Numbered from the stretch's first letter, positions 1 through 9,174 are shown. The stretch is 64,000 nt of DNA from Streptomyces griseosporeus (GCF_014656055.1 NZ_BNBR01000006.1:1-64000), one strand, 5' to 3'. Numbers and translations: made by a program. Notes: generated by a model not told the origin, from the letters alone.

Positions 1-1168
1 TGATCACCTTGCCGTCGGGGAAGGTCCAGGTGTGGACCTGCGGCTTGACCTCGTCCTTGACGATGCCGGGGATCTTCGCCAGGCCGGCCATGTCGATCTC
101 GTTGTCGAAGTGACCGATGTTCCCGACGATGGCCTGGTGCTTCATCTTGGCCATGTCCGAGGCCATGATGATGTCCTTGTTGCCGGTCGTGGTGATGAAG
201 ATGTCGGCCTTGTCGATGACCTCGTCCAGCGTGGTGACCTGGTAGCCGTCCATCGCCGCCTGCAGCGCGCAGATCGGGTCGATCTCCGTGACGATGACAC
301 GGGCGCCCTGGCCCCGCAGCGACTCCGCGCAGCCCTTGCCGACATCGCCGTAGCCGCACACCACCGCGGTCTTGCCACCGATCAGGACGTCGGTGGCCCG
401 GTTGATGCCGTCGATCAGCGAGTGACGGCAGCCGTATTTGTTGTCGAACTTGGACTTCGTCACGGCGTCGTTCACGTTGATCGCCGGGAAGAGGAGAGTG
501 CCGTCGCGCTGCATCTCGTACAGGCGGTGCACACCCGTCGTGGTCTCCTCGGTCACACCGCGGATCTCGGACGCGAGCTGCGTCCACTTCTGCGGGCTCT
601 CGGCCACCGTGCGGGTGAGGAGCTCGAGGATGACGCGGTGCTCCTCGGACTCGGCGGTGTCGGGCGAGGGGACCTTGCCGTCCTTCTCGTACTCGACGCC
701 CTTGTGGACCAGGAGGGTGGCGTCACCGCCGTCGTCCAGGATCATGTTCGGGCCGCCGGTGGGGGTGTTCGGCCAGGTCAGCGCCTGCTCCGTGCACCAC
801 CAGTACTCCTCCAGCGTCTCGCCCTTCCAGGCGAACACCGGGACACCCTGCGGGTTCTCGGGGGTGCCGTTCGGGCCGACGGCGATCGCGGCGGCGGCGT
901 GGTCCTGGGTGGAGAAGATGTTGCAGGACGCCCAGCGGACCTGAGCGCCCAGGGCGACCAGGGTCTCGATCAGGACGGCCGTCTGCACGGTCATGTGCAG
1001 CGAACCGGTGATGCGGGCGCCCTTCAGGGGCTGTGCCTCGGCGTACTCCTTGCGGATCGCCATCAGGCCCGGCATCTCGTGCTCGGCGAGGGTGATCTCC
1101 TTGCGGCCGAACGCGGCCAGGGAGAGGTCGGCGACCTTGAAGTCCTGCCGGTTGTCGACAGTCGTCAT
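1..1168 (-). CDS. ahcY: Adenosylhomocysteinase (SAH hydrolase), 3' end outside window
   Basis: Cytosolic NAD-dependent enzyme that splits S-adenosyl-homocysteine into adenosine and homocysteine, keeping the methyl cycle running. The reading frame starts MTTVDNRQDFKVADLSLA at ATG 1168 and runs off the left edge after about 389 codons, so roughly the last 90-100 residues of a usual ~480-residue protein are missing. Visible signatures are ITGSLHMTVQTAVLIETL, the substrate motif NVNDAVTKSKFDN, and the NAD-binding glycine loop VVCGYGDVGKGCA. An AGGAG ribosome site lies about 10 bases upstream, inside a small CGAG/CTCG hairpin. The gene is monocistronic on its 5' side, with a 420-base gap before the divergent signal-peptidase gene. 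Identification is secure. Confidence 0.97.
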   Translation of the reverse strand, partial: MTTVDNRQDFKVADLSLAAFGRKEITLAEHEMPGLMAIRKEYAEAQPLKGARITGSLHMTVQTAVLIETLVALGAQVRWASCNIFSTQDHAAAAIAVGPNGTPENPQGVPVFAWKGETLEEYWWCTEQALTWPNTPTGGPNMILDDGGDATLLVHKGVEYEKDGKVPSPDTAESEEHRVILELLTRTVAESPQKWTQLASEIRGVTEETTTGVHRLYEMQRDGTLLFPAINVNDAVTKSKFDNKYGCRHSLIDGINRATDVLIGGKTAVVCGYGDVGKGCAESLRGQGARVIVTEIDPICALQAAMDGYQVTTLDEVIDKADIFITTTGNKDIIMASDMAKMKHQAIVGNIGHFDNEIDMAGLAKIPGIVKDEVKPQVHTWTFPDGKVI

Positions 1169-1591
1169 TACGAGCTGCTCCTCGGGGTTGGGTCGAGGGT
1201 GGGTACGGCTGGTCTGCGCGGCGGCGGACACAGGGGTGCCCGAAGGAGGACACAGGCATGCCCGCGTGCGCGCAGCGCAGTCCGTCGGAGGCCCTCTCTC
1301 CCTCGGCCGGTCCGCGGAGGACCGCCCGACCGCCATCAGCAGCGACGTCTGGCTCCCTCCCAAGCTACACCGGCGGACCGGGCCGCCCCCAGTCCACCTC
1401 CGAATACATCAGGCCGATCACAGGGTGGGACACGTCACCGCAAAGAACGCACGCAGTCGTGCGACGGGGCGGGCGCGGAGGGGGGACGGCCGACCGCGGG
1501 ACCGTGCCGGTGGGCGTGCGAGGTGCTCCGTCCCCGCGCCTGACCGTTACGCTCTCCGCCGCGATCAGGCGCTCGGGGAGGGACGGACGAC
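1169..1591. promoter_or_regulatory. Divergent intergenic region between ahcY and the signal-peptidase-like gene
   Basis: About 420 bases without a credible gene. It must hold the ahcY promoter (leftward) and the promoter of the rightward gene at 1592. I looked for an SAH or SAM riboswitch core on the leftward strand and could not assemble one. The only local structure is the short hairpin around the ahcY ribosome site. Several G/C-rich open frames cross the region but lack ribosome sites and family resemblance. Confidence 0.4.
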
Positions 1592-2272
1592 GTGCGGGGC
1601 AAGGGACGAGGACTCGGCATCGCGGCCGTGGTGGTGGGGCTGCTGGGCGTGGTGCTGGGGTTGGGGGGTGTCGGGTTCGCTCGGTACCAGTACGGCGGCT
1701 CGGTCGTGTCGAGCGAGAGCATGGAGCCGACGTACGGGCCGGGTGACCGGGTCGTCTACGAGCGCGTCGACGGGAGCGAGGTGCGGCGCGGCGACATCGT
1801 GGTGTTCACCGCGCCGGACCGGTACGGGTCCGACGGTCTGGTGATGGAGCGGGTCATCGCTGTCGGCGGTGACCGGGTCACCTGCTGCACGAGGACGGGC
1901 ACCGACGCGCGGGTCACCGTGAACGGCAGGCCGTTGCAGGAGCCGTACGTGAAGGGCGGCGACGCGTTCGGCGGGTTCGTGGAGTACGACGTGCGGGTGC
2001 CCGAGGGGCGGGTGTTCCTGCTGGGCGACCACCGCTCCAACTCCCGGGACTCCCGGGCCTTCCTCTCGGACCACGGCGGGACGCTGCCCGTGTCCGCGGT
2101 CCGGGGACGGGTGATCGACGACTACACGGCCCCCGTGGTGCTCGGTTCGGCGATGCTCCTCGGGCTGGTGCTGGCGCTGACCGGGGCCGGGCTGGGGGTC
2201 GCCGCGTTCGTCGTGCGGCGGCAGGCGCGTGCCGCGGTGCCGCCCCCGCCGCCGTGGGCCGTGCGGAGCTGA
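1592..2272 (+). CDS. Signal peptidase I-like membrane protein (S26) with altered base residue
   Basis: 226-residue protein starting at GTG 1592, with GGGAGGG about nine bases upstream. Order: N-terminal membrane segment (about 8-30), the S26 serine box SESMEPT with the nucleophile position at Ser43, RRGDIVVF (65-72), the box VMERVIAVGGD (84-94), the late GDHRSNSRDSR box, and a second membrane segment near 185-210. This is the two-membrane-segment plan of bacterial type I signal peptidases, which release signal peptides outside the membrane. In the usual Ser-Lys enzymes the box reads K-R-V-x-G-x-x-G-D. Here the codon at that lysine position is GAG, so Glu86 replaces the general base. It may be a specialised or inactive homologue. 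The gene stands alone, converging on the cation transporter gene. Confidence 0.8.
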   Translation: MRGKGRGLGIAAVVVGLLGVVLGLGGVGFARYQYGGSVVSSESMEPTYGPGDRVVYERVDGSEVRRGDIVVFTAPDRYGSDGLVMERVIAVGGDRVTCCTRTGTDARVTVNGRPLQEPYVKGGDAFGGFVEYDVRVPEGRVFLLGDHRSNSRDSRAFLSDHGGTLPVSAVRGRVIDDYTAPVVLGSAMLLGLVLALTGAGLGVAAFVVRRQARAAVPPPPPWAVRS

Positions 2273-2305
2273 GGACGCCGAGGACCGCGGCGGCAGGCGC
2301 GTGCC

Positions 2306-3286
2306 TCAGTGACCGGCGGGGTGCGGGGTCGGGCCGCCCGGGGTGGCCTCGCGGTCGGGGCCCTTGGCGGCCTCGGCCTCGCTGTAGATGTCCGGCTCCA
2401 GATAGATCACCCGGGCGATCGGGACGGCCTCGCGGATGCGGGACTCGGCGGCGTTGATGGCGGAGGCGACCTCGGCGGCCGTGTCGTCGTGCTGGACGGC
2501 GATCTTGGCGGCGATCAGCAGCTCCTCGGGGCCGAGGTGCAGGGTGCGCATGTGGATGATGCCGGTGACCGTGTCGCCGTCGACGATGGCGGCCTCGATC
2601 TTCTTGACCTCCTCGACGCCGGCGGACTCGCCGAGCAGCAGCGACTTGGTCTCGGCGGCCAGCACGAGCGCGATCAGGACGAGCAGGACGCCGATGCAGA
2701 GGGTGCCGATGCCGTCCCAGACGCCGTCACCGGTGAGCAGGGCGAGGCCGACGCCGCCGAGGGCGAGGACGAGGCCGATGAGCGCGCCGAAGTCCTCCAG
2801 GAGGACGACGGGCAGCTCGGGCGCCTTGGCGCGGCGGACGAACTCCTTCCAGGAGAGCTTGCCGCGCAGTTCGTTGGACTCCTTGATGGCCGTGCGGAAG
2901 GAGAAGCCCTCGGCGATGATCGCGAAGACGAGGACGCCGACCGGCCAGTACCAGTGCTCCAGTTCGTGCGGGTGCTTGATCTTCTCGTAGCCCTCGTAGA
3001 TGGCGAACATGCCGCCGACCGAGAAGAGCACGATGGAGACGAGGAAGGCGTAGATGAAGCGTTCCCGGCCGTACCCGAAGGGGTGCTGGGGGGTCGCCTC
3101 GCGCTGCGCCTTCTTGCCGCCGACCAGAAGCAGGAACTGGTTGCCGGAGTCGGCGAGCGAGTGCACGCCCTCGGCGAGCATCGACGACGAGCCGCTGAAG
3201 GCGAACGCCACGAACTTCGATACCGCGATCGCGAGGTTGGCGCCGAGTGCCGCCACGATCGCCTTGGTGCCGCCTGACGCGCTCAT
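2306..3286 (-). CDS. Cation diffusion facilitator (CDF) family transporter
   Basis: 326-residue inner-membrane transporter. The first half carries about six hydrophobic segments and the CDF metal motif HSLAD in an early segment; the partner motif in a later segment reads LLEDFGALIGL, so Glu stands where many CDF proteins have His. After the membrane part come a cytosolic ferredoxin-like domain (about 225-300) and a short Gly/Pro-rich tail. Such proteins export zinc, manganese or other divalent ions by proton exchange; the ExxxD variant resembles the ZNT9-like branch, whose substrate is less clear. Start ATG 3286 has AAGGGA upstream. It is the last gene of the leftward manB-manA group, 142 bases after manA. 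Confidence 0.88.
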   Translation of the reverse strand: MSASGGTKAIVAALGANLAIAVSKFVAFAFSGSSSMLAEGVHSLADSGNQFLLLVGGKKAQREATPQHPFGYGRERFIYAFLVSIVLFSVGGMFAIYEGYEKIKHPHELEHWYWPVGVLVFAIIAEGFSFRTAIKESNELRGKLSWKEFVRRAKAPELPVVLLEDFGALIGLVLALGGVGLALLTGDGVWDGIGTLCIGVLLVLIALVLAAETKSLLLGESAGVEEVKKIEAAIVDGDTVTGIIHMRTLHLGPEELLIAAKIAVQHDDTAAEVASAINAAESRIREAVPIARVIYLEPDIYSEAEAAKGPDREATPGGPTPHPAGH

Positions 3287-3428
3287 GTGTCCGCGTTGTC
3301 CCTTCGCCTTCGAGTCGCCTTGTGTCCGCCGCGGGGCCGGGCTCCGCCGGGGCTTTGCCCGTCCTTTGCCGGTGGGCCATTGTTGCAGCCCGGTGGAGCC
3401 TCAGCGCGTCAGGTATCCACAGGGCCGG

Positions 3429-4580
3429 TCATACGATCACAGTGGCCCGGAAGAGGGTGCCGTCGCCGGACACGTCCGCCCGCTCCCCGGCGGGCACGAA
3501 CACGGACTGACCGGGGGTCAGTTCGTGCTCGCCCGCCCGTACGGTGCCCGCGGTGCACAGCAGGATCTGCGGGGTGGGCCGGGTGAGGTCGTGGGCGGCG
3601 CCGCCGGCCGGGAGGACGTACCGGGAGAGCCGGAACTCGTCGATGGGCGTCTCGTAGAGCTCCTCGCCGTCGGGGGACGCCTCCGGGCGCAGCACACCGG
3701 GGTCGGCGGCCTCGAACCGTACGACACGCAGCAGTTCGGGGATGTCGACGTGCTTGGGGGTCAGGCCGCAGCGCAGGACGTTGTCGGAGTTCGCCATGAT
3801 CTCCACGCCGAGCCCGCTGAGGTAGGCGTGCGGGATGCCGGCGCCGAGGAACAGGCCCTCGCCGGGCTGCAGCCGGACGTGGTTGAGCAGGAGGGCGGCG
3901 AGGACGCCGGGGTCGCCCGGGTAGTGGTGGGCGAGGCCGGCGTAGGGGGCGTAGGCGCCGCCGAGGCGGTCGCAGGCGGCCGCGGTCTCGGCGACGGTGT
4001 GGACCATCTCCTCGCGGTCGGCGCCGAGGATCGCCGTCAGCACCTCGCGCAGGGCGGCTTCCTCGGGGTGGGCGTGCAGCAGGTCGACGTACGGCTTGAG
4101 GGAGTCGATGCCGAGGCCGTCGAGCAGGTCGGCGGCGTGCCCGGGGTCGCGGAAGCCGCACAGTCCGTCGAACTCGGTGAGCGCGCAGACCAGTTCGGGC
4201 TTGTGGTTGGCGTCCTTGTAGTTGCGGTGCGGGGCGTCGACGGGGATGCCGCGGGCCTCCTCGTCGGCGTAGCCCTGCCGGGCCTGCTCCAGGTCGGGGT
4301 GGACCTGGAGGGAGAGCGGGGCGCCGGCGGCGAGGATCTTGAGCAGGAACGGCAGCCCCGGCCCGAACTTGGCGACGGCAGCCGCGCCGAGCTCCCGCTC
4401 CGGGTCGGCTGCGATGACGTCGGCGAGGGTGCCTCGCGCGGTGCGCGAGGGGGCGCCCGGGTGCGCGCCCATCCACATCTCCGCCTGGGGCTGGCCGGTC
4501 GGCTCGACGCCGAGCAGCTGCGGGATCGCGGTGGTGGAACCCCAGGCGTAGGGGCGGACGGTGTTGTCGAGGCGGTCCAT
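3429..4580 (-). CDS. manA: Mannose-6-phosphate isomerase, class I
   Basis: 383-residue zinc enzyme interconverting fructose-6-phosphate and mannose-6-phosphate, the entry to GDP-mannose. It begins MDRLDNTVRPYAWGS, typical of type I phosphomannose isomerases. The zinc ligands are in place: Gln92 and His94 in SLQVHPD, Glu129 in KPEL, and His251 in GAGIPHAYL. A second cupin half ends the protein. It follows the SIS protein gene by 149 bases in the same direction and precedes the cation transporter. With manB at 6444 and the guanylyltransferase at 20332 it makes the complete fructose-6-phosphate to GDP-mannose pathway within this window. Confidence 0.95.
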   Translation of the reverse strand: MDRLDNTVRPYAWGSTTAIPQLLGVEPTGQPQAEMWMGAHPGAPSRTARGTLADVIAADPERELGAAAVAKFGPGLPFLLKILAAGAPLSLQVHPDLEQARQGYADEEARGIPVDAPHRNYKDANHKPELVCALTEFDGLCGFRDPGHAADLLDGLGIDSLKPYVDLLHAHPEEAALREVLTAILGADREEMVHTVAETAAACDRLGGAYAPYAGLAHHYPGDPGVLAALLLNHVRLQPGEGLFLGAGIPHAYLSGLGVEIMANSDNVLRCGLTPKHVDIPELLRVVRFEAADPGVLRPEASPDGEELYETPIDEFRLSRYVLPAGGAAHDLTRPTPQILLCTAGTVRAGEHELTPGQSVFVPAGERADVSGDGTLFRATVIV

Positions 4581-4729
4581 GGGCTCTCTCGTCTGCGGTC
4601 AGGTGCGGTCCGGGGCATCCGGAGGACCTGGGGCGTCCTGAGCGTCCGTAGTTCTCCGGCTTCCTCGGCTTCCCCGGTCATCCCGGCTTCCCCGGCTCCA
4701 AAGGCTTACCCGGCCCTCCAGGGCCAAGA

Positions 4730-5857
4730 TCAGGCCCCTGAGGCGAGCGCGAGGTAAACGGCGGCGAAATCCGTGATGGCGATCAGCTCCGCGAGCGTCT
4801 CCAGTTCACCGCCGGGCTCCGGCTCCAGTTCGCTGATCGGCGTGTCGTGGCTGAGGGCCAGGTCACGGGCGGCAGGGGCGGCGGTGAGGCCGCCGATGGG
4901 GCGGTCCCGCAGCAGCACCACGCGCGCGTGCAGCGCGGGCGGCTCCTCAACGCGGTCGCGGAAGAAGTCGTCCGGGTCGGCGCTCGCGGCGAGCGGGCCG
5001 GCCAGCAGGGCGCTGTGCGCGGCGAGCGCCTCGGGCAGTTCCGAGACGACGGCCGGGGTGCCGGACAGCTCGGCGAGCGCGGCGGCGAAACGGCGGCCGG
5101 CCGGGCCCGCGGAGGTGCCCTCGGTCCAGATCAGCGGCAGGGCGTCGGCGAGTTCGGCGGCGAGGGTCTTGGCCGGGTTGCTGTACGTGGCGATGGCGGG
5201 CCCGCAGCGTTCGGCGACCTGGTCGAGGCGGTCGGCGACCTTCTGCAGGGCCTCCGGCGGGGCCGCGAGCAGACCGACGCGGTCCAGGAGGGCGAGCAGC
5301 GGTGTGAGCAGCGCCCACAGCACGCCGGGGGCGGACGCGGCGAGGGGTTCGTCGTGCTCGTACGGGGCGGTCGCGAGCGGGACGAACAGGCCGTGGGCGC
5401 CCGCCACGGCCTCGGCGAGCGGGGTGTCCGGGGGCGCTACGGCGGCGACGCTGACGCCCCTGCGGTAGGCCTGGTCGGCGAGGAGGGAGAGGGAGGGCTC
5501 GGTGCCGTCGGGGGTGGTGATCAACAGGAGGTCCACGGATCCGGCCCAGCCGGGGAGTTCCCAGCGCAGGGCGCCCGCGGCGGGGGCGACGCCGGTGGGG
5601 GCGAGCCGCGTGACGGGGCTGCCGGGGCCGGCGAGGGTGCCGAGCAGGTCGGCGGCGCAGACGGCGGCGGCTCCGGGGCCGGCGATGAGGACGGCGCGGG
5701 GCCGTCCGTCGGGCTTGAGTTCCTGAACACCGGCCTCGGCTGCGTGCCGGGCCGCGGTGCGGACGCGGGCACCGGCCTCGGCGGCGCCGCGCAGCAGGGC
5801 GCGGCGGTCGGCCTCGGCCAGGGCCTCCGGCGTGTCGAGCAGCGATTCGTCGAGCAT
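4730..5857 (-). CDS. SIS-domain protein (phosphosugar isomerase-like)
   Basis: 375-residue protein with a sugar-isomerase (SIS) fold. RAVLIAGPGAAAVCAADLLGTL (about 57-78) supplies the phosphate-binding loop, SVDLLLITTPDGTEPSLSLLADQA follows, and a second SIS half has AKTLAAELADALPLIWTEGTSAGPAGRRFAAALAEL. It lies between manB and manA, and mycobacteria carry a homologue in the same place. The family includes bifunctional phosphoglucose/phosphomannose isomerases, but catalytic Glu/His residues are not obvious here. It could be an isomerase, or a regulatory or structural partner of mannose metabolism. Start ATG 5857 is the first Met of the conserved region. The family is confident, the reaction is not. 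Confidence 0.8.
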   Translation of the reverse strand: MLDESLLDTPEALAEADRRALLRGAAEAGARVRTAARHAAEAGVQELKPDGRPRAVLIAGPGAAAVCAADLLGTLAGPGSPVTRLAPTGVAPAAGALRWELPGWAGSVDLLLITTPDGTEPSLSLLADQAYRRGVSVAAVAPPDTPLAEAVAGAHGLFVPLATAPYEHDEPLAASAPGVLWALLTPLLALLDRVGLLAAPPEALQKVADRLDQVAERCGPAIATYSNPAKTLAAELADALPLIWTEGTSAGPAGRRFAAALAELSGTPAVVSELPEALAAHSALLAGPLAASADPDDFFRDRVEEPPALHARVVLLRDRPIGGLTAAPAARDLALSHDTPISELEPEPGGELETLAELIAITDFAAVYLALASGA

Positions 5858-6161
5858 GGGCGGCAGTCTCCGATCGCCGGGGGTCTTCGGGGGCGGATGC
5901 CGGTCGCGCGGGCCGCCGTGGGGCCCGTCATCGGGTGCGGGCCGGAGCCCGCCGGGTGGCCCCCGCAGGGGCGCTGTGCCGTCGCGTTCGAGCCGACGCG
6001 GATGCGTCGACGGCGCCGACGCCGACGCCGTACCGCGCGTTACGGCGGGACGGGCGCCGTACGGCCGCCACGGCGCCGTACATCGGGTGCGGCACCGCGG
6101 GGCGGCTCCGGCGTCGTACCACCGCTCGGGCCGCCGTGGCGCCGCGCGGAACCCGGCCGGG
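5858..6161. other. Intergenic region with no recognised gene
   Basis: 304 bases between the SIS gene and the small Trm112-like gene. The stretch 6000-6110 is rich in short GCCGACGCCGACGCC and GGCGCCGTACGG-type inverted motifs that could fold, but there is no U-tract terminator, no ribosome site and no coding pattern that persists. I see nothing else in it. Confidence 0.4.
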
Positions 6162-6332
6162 TCACTGCGGGTGGCGGGCCTCGTCGACGAGGAGGACGGG
6201 GATGCCGTCGCGCACCGGGTACGCCAGGCCGCAGTCCTGGCCGGTGCAGACCAGCTCGGCGTCCTGCTCCTTGAGCGGGGCGTGGCAGGCCGGGCAGGCG
6301 AGGATCTCCAGGAGGCCGGCTTCGAGCGGCAT
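6162..6332 (-). CDS. Trm112-like small zinc-binding protein
   Basis: 56-residue protein starting MPLEAGLLEILACPACHAPL at ATG 6332, with a GAAGGGA ribosome site five bases upstream. It has the Trm112/YbaR layout: an N-terminal LEILACPAC pair of cysteines, a second pair in VCTGQDCGL, and the closing strand YPVRDGIPVLLVDEA. Four cysteines could bind one zinc. In eukaryotes Trm112 activates methyltransferases; the bacterial role is not established. It sits inside the leftward mannose gene group, 112 bases after manB. The family is clear from the whole length; the function in this place is unknown. Confidence 0.9.
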   Translation of the reverse strand: MPLEAGLLEILACPACHAPLKEQDAELVCTGQDCGLAYPVRDGIPVLLVDEARHPQ

Positions 6333-6443
6333 GGGATGTCCCTTCGGGGCGGATGTGCGGGGGTATGACTGGGTGTGAGGTTGTGCCTGGTCAGCGTACC
6401 GCCGGTGGGGCCGGGCGCGGGGTGGGCCGGGCCCGGGTCACGG

Positions 6444-7808
6444 TCAGCCGCGGATGATCGCCAGGGCCTCGTCGCGCACCTTGGCCATCAGGGTCTCGTC
6501 CTTCGCCTCGGCGTTCAGGCGCAGCAGGGGCTCGGTGTTGGACGGGCGGACGTTGAACCACCAGTCGGCGGAGCTGACGGTGAGCCCGTCCAGCTCGTCC
6601 AGCGTGATGCCATCGCGGCCGGTGTACGCGGCGCGGATCGCGGCGATGCGCGCGGCCTGGTCGTCGACCGTGGAGTTGATCTCGCCCGAGCCGGCGTAGC
6701 GGTCGTACTGCGCGACCAGCGCGGACAGCGGGCCGTCCTGGCCGCCGAGGGCCGCGAGGACGTGCAGGGCGGCCAGCATGCCCGTGTCCGCGTTCCAGAA
6801 GTCCTTGAAGTAGTAGTGCGCGGAGTGCTCGCCGCCGAAGATCGCGCCGGAGCGGGCCATCTCCGCCTTGATGAAGGAGTGGCCGACGCGGGTGCGCACC
6901 GGCGTGCCGCCCTGCTCCTTCACCACCTCGGGGACGGTCCGGGACGTGATCAGGTTGTGGATGACCGTGCCCTTGCCGCCGTTGCGGGCGAGTTCGCGGG
7001 CGGCGACGAGCGCGGTGACGGCGGACGGCGAGACCGGGTCGCCGTGCTCGTCGACGACGAAGCAGCGGTCGGCGTCGCCGTCGAAGGCGAGGCCGAGGTC
7101 GGCGCCCTCCTCGCGGACCCGCTGCTGCAGGTCGACGAGGTTGGCGGGGTCGAGGGGGTTGGCCTCGTGGTTGGGGAAGGTGCCGTCCAGTTCGAAGTAC
7201 ATCGGGACGACGGTCAGGGGCAGGCCGGCGAGGACGGTCGGGACGGTGTGTCCGCCCATGCCGTTCCCCGCGTCGACGACGACCTTCAGGGGCCGGATGG
7301 AGGTCAGGTCGACGAGGGAGCGCAGATGGGCCGCGTACTCCTCCAACGTCTCGCGCCGCCCGACGGTTCCCGGCGTCGCGGCCGCCTCCGGGCCGCCGGA
7401 CGCGCTCCACCGCTCGACCAGGGCTCGGATCTCGGCGAGGCCGGTGTCCTGGCCGACGGGAGCGGCGCCGGCGCGGCACAGCTTGATGCCGTTGTAGCGG
7501 GCCGGGTTGTGCGAGGCGGTGAACATGGCGCCGGGCAGGTTCAGGGCGCCGGACGCGTAGTACAGCTGGTCGGTCGAGCACAGGCCGATCTCGGTCACGT
7601 CGACGCCGCGGGCGGCGGCACCGCGCGCGAAAGCGCTCGCCAGGCCGGGGGACGAGGGGCGCATGTCGTGACCGATGACGATCGCGCTCGCGCCGGTCAC
7701 CTCGGCGAAGGCCGCCCCGAACAGCTCGGACAGCGACTCGTCCCACTGGTCCGGGACCACACCGCGTACGTCGTACGCCTTCACGATCTGCGACAGATCA
7801 GCAGCCAC
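6444..7808 (-). CDS. manB: Phosphomannomutase / phosphoglucomutase
   Basis: 454-residue cytosolic enzyme converting mannose-6-phosphate to mannose-1-phosphate. All alpha-D-phosphohexomutase boxes are present: the phosphoserine loop TASHNP with Ser99, the magnesium loop DGDADR with Asp243, Asp245 and Asp247, the sugar loop GGEHSAHYY, and the phosphate loop RPSNTEP near the C terminus. The open frame extends further upstream, but GTG 7808 is chosen because AGGAAGG lies seven bases before it and the conserved sequence (AADLSQIVKAYDVRG) starts there. It is upstream of the Trm112-like, SIS and manA genes and probably co-transcribed with them. Confidence 0.95.
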   Translation of the reverse strand: MAADLSQIVKAYDVRGVVPDQWDESLSELFGAAFAEVTGASAIVIGHDMRPSSPGLASAFARGAAARGVDVTEIGLCSTDQLYYASGALNLPGAMFTASHNPARYNGIKLCRAGAAPVGQDTGLAEIRALVERWSASGGPEAAATPGTVGRRETLEEYAAHLRSLVDLTSIRPLKVVVDAGNGMGGHTVPTVLAGLPLTVVPMYFELDGTFPNHEANPLDPANLVDLQQRVREEGADLGLAFDGDADRCFVVDEHGDPVSPSAVTALVAARELARNGGKGTVIHNLITSRTVPEVVKEQGGTPVRTRVGHSFIKAEMARSGAIFGGEHSAHYYFKDFWNADTGMLAALHVLAALGGQDGPLSALVAQYDRYAGSGEINSTVDDQAARIAAIRAAYTGRDGITLDELDGLTVSSADWWFNVRPSNTEPLLRLNAEAKDETLMAKVRDEALAIIRG

Positions 7809-7920
7809 GGCCAACCTTCCTGAAACGTCCTGTCGGTCCCCACAAACTACCTGCAGGGACCGGCCGCGCGCCGGGGACGCCGGGAATGACACGGGGCGCA
7901 CCCCTGCCGGGAGGTCCGGA

Positions 7921-8295
7921 TCAGTTGTCGGGAGAGCGCAGCACCCGCAGATGGCCGCGCCGGGCGACCTCCATCGGGTCCGCGGTACGCGCCCCGCCAC
8001 CGGCCCCCGCGGCGCGCTCCTGCGGGCGGGCCGCCTCGCGTACGGCGTTGGCAAGCGCTTCCAGATCGTCCCCGCTGGGGCGGGCCGGAGCGTTTCCGTC
8101 GAGGAGGCGGACGACCTCCCAGCCGCGCGGCGCGGTCAGGCGCTCGGAGTGCTCGGCGCACAGGTCGTAGCAGTGGGGTTCGGCGTAGGTGGCGAGCGGG
8201 CCGAGGACCGCGGTCGAGTCGGCGTAGACGTACGTCAGCGTCGCGACGGCGGGTCGGCCGCAGGCGGTGCGCGAACAGCGACGTACAGGGCTCAC
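7921..8295 (-). CDS. DUF3499 family protein
   Basis: Conserved actinobacterial protein of unknown function, 124 residues from GTG 8295. The N terminus SPVRRCSRTACGRPAVATLTY has a C-x4-C pair, followed by YAEPHCYDLCAEHSERLTAPRGWEVVRL with further Cys/His residues, suggesting a zinc ribbon. The tail is low complexity. Its frame is open further upstream to 8436, but conservation starts at SPVRRC. It is transcribed towards manB and divergently from the zincin gene at 8640, the same arrangement as in mycobacteria. No enzymatic role can be read from the sequence. Confidence 0.85.
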   Translation of the reverse strand: MSPVRRCSRTACGRPAVATLTYVYADSTAVLGPLATYAEPHCYDLCAEHSERLTAPRGWEVVRLLDGNAPARPSGDDLEALANAVREAARPQERAAGAGGGARTADPMEVARRGHLRVLRSPDN

Positions 8296-8639
8296 GACGT
8301 TGGACGGTACCGCACTCTTGAGCGGGCCGCGACGACTCTCCACCAGGTCACCCCACCGTGTCGTGCTGTGAAACGCCCCACATGCCTCCCCTGTCATACC
8401 CCGCTGACCTGCGCCGACGCCAGTTCCCACCGGCATGGACGACTCAACGGGCGGTCACCACTCGGTACAAACACCGCCAATTGCCTTGAGCTCGGCGGTC
8501 CCGGAGAGATACGGAATCGAGCCCAAGCTTGGCTGGAATGGTCATCCCGCGACATGGCGTGCGCGGCGGGCGGAAGGTGGCCGGGATGGCGTGGTGGGGC
8601 GGGGCGCGACGGGGCCGCGAGGACTACCCTTCACCAGTG

Positions 8640-9089
8640 ATGGACAACCCCGTACCTTCCCGTGCCGCCGGCCCCGGGCCCCGCCGTCGTGATCGCCACG
8701 GCCGGGGCATGCGCGGGCCGATCGCCCCGCCGCAGGTGCCGCTCGCGATGAGCCGGGCCGATGCGTTCGCGGATCTGGTGCAGGACTCCGTGGAGCGGCT
8801 CGAGCGCCGCTGGCCGCAACTGGCCGAGATCGACTTCCTGGTCCTTGAGGTGCCGCGGCTGGACGGGCCGGGGGTGCCGTGGAACGACGAAGCGGTGCCG
8901 CTCGGCGGGACCGTGCCCTCCCGGGAGGGGCGGCGGGCTCGGGTGGTGATCTACCGGCGGCCGGTGGAGATCCGGACCAAGGGGCGCGATGAGCGGGCCG
9001 CGCTGGTGCACGAGGTCGTGGTGGAGCAGGTGGCTGACCTGCTGGGGCTGACGCCGGAGACGGTGGATCCTCGGTACGGGGAGGACTGA
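8640..9089 (+). CDS. Metallopeptidase (minimal zincin-like) family protein
   Basis: 149-residue protein from ATG 8640 with a basic N-terminal tail (about 1-35), then the compact domain RADAFADLVQDSVERLERRWPQL and IDFLVLEVPRL, ending in LVHEVVVEQVADLLGLTPE. That last stretch matches the HExxx(E/H) helix of the small zincin family (formerly DUF1025). Here it reads H-E-V-V-V-E-Q, so the third zinc ligand is uncertain and catalysis is unproven. The frame is open before 8640, but that part has no ribosome site. It is transcribed divergently from the DUF3499 gene and is followed by intergenic repeats. The substrate is unknown. Confidence 0.8.
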   Translation: MDNPVPSRAAGPGPRRRDRHGRGMRGPIAPPQVPLAMSRADAFADLVQDSVERLERRWPQLAEIDFLVLEVPRLDGPGVPWNDEAVPLGGTVPSREGRRARVVIYRRPVEIRTKGRDERAALVHEVVVEQVADLLGLTPETVDPRYGED

Positions 9090-9174
9090 GGGTTCTTCGC
9101 GCGGGTGAGGTGCGTTGCTTGGGCGTCCGGCGCGTTGTCTCTTGCCCCGCCTGCCTGAGGTGCATTGCTTGGGC

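Noticed and set aside
1169..1440. SAH or SAM riboswitch in front of ahcY
   Set aside because: The conserved cores of known classes could not be assembled; only a small CGAG/CTCG hairpin is present at the ribosome site.
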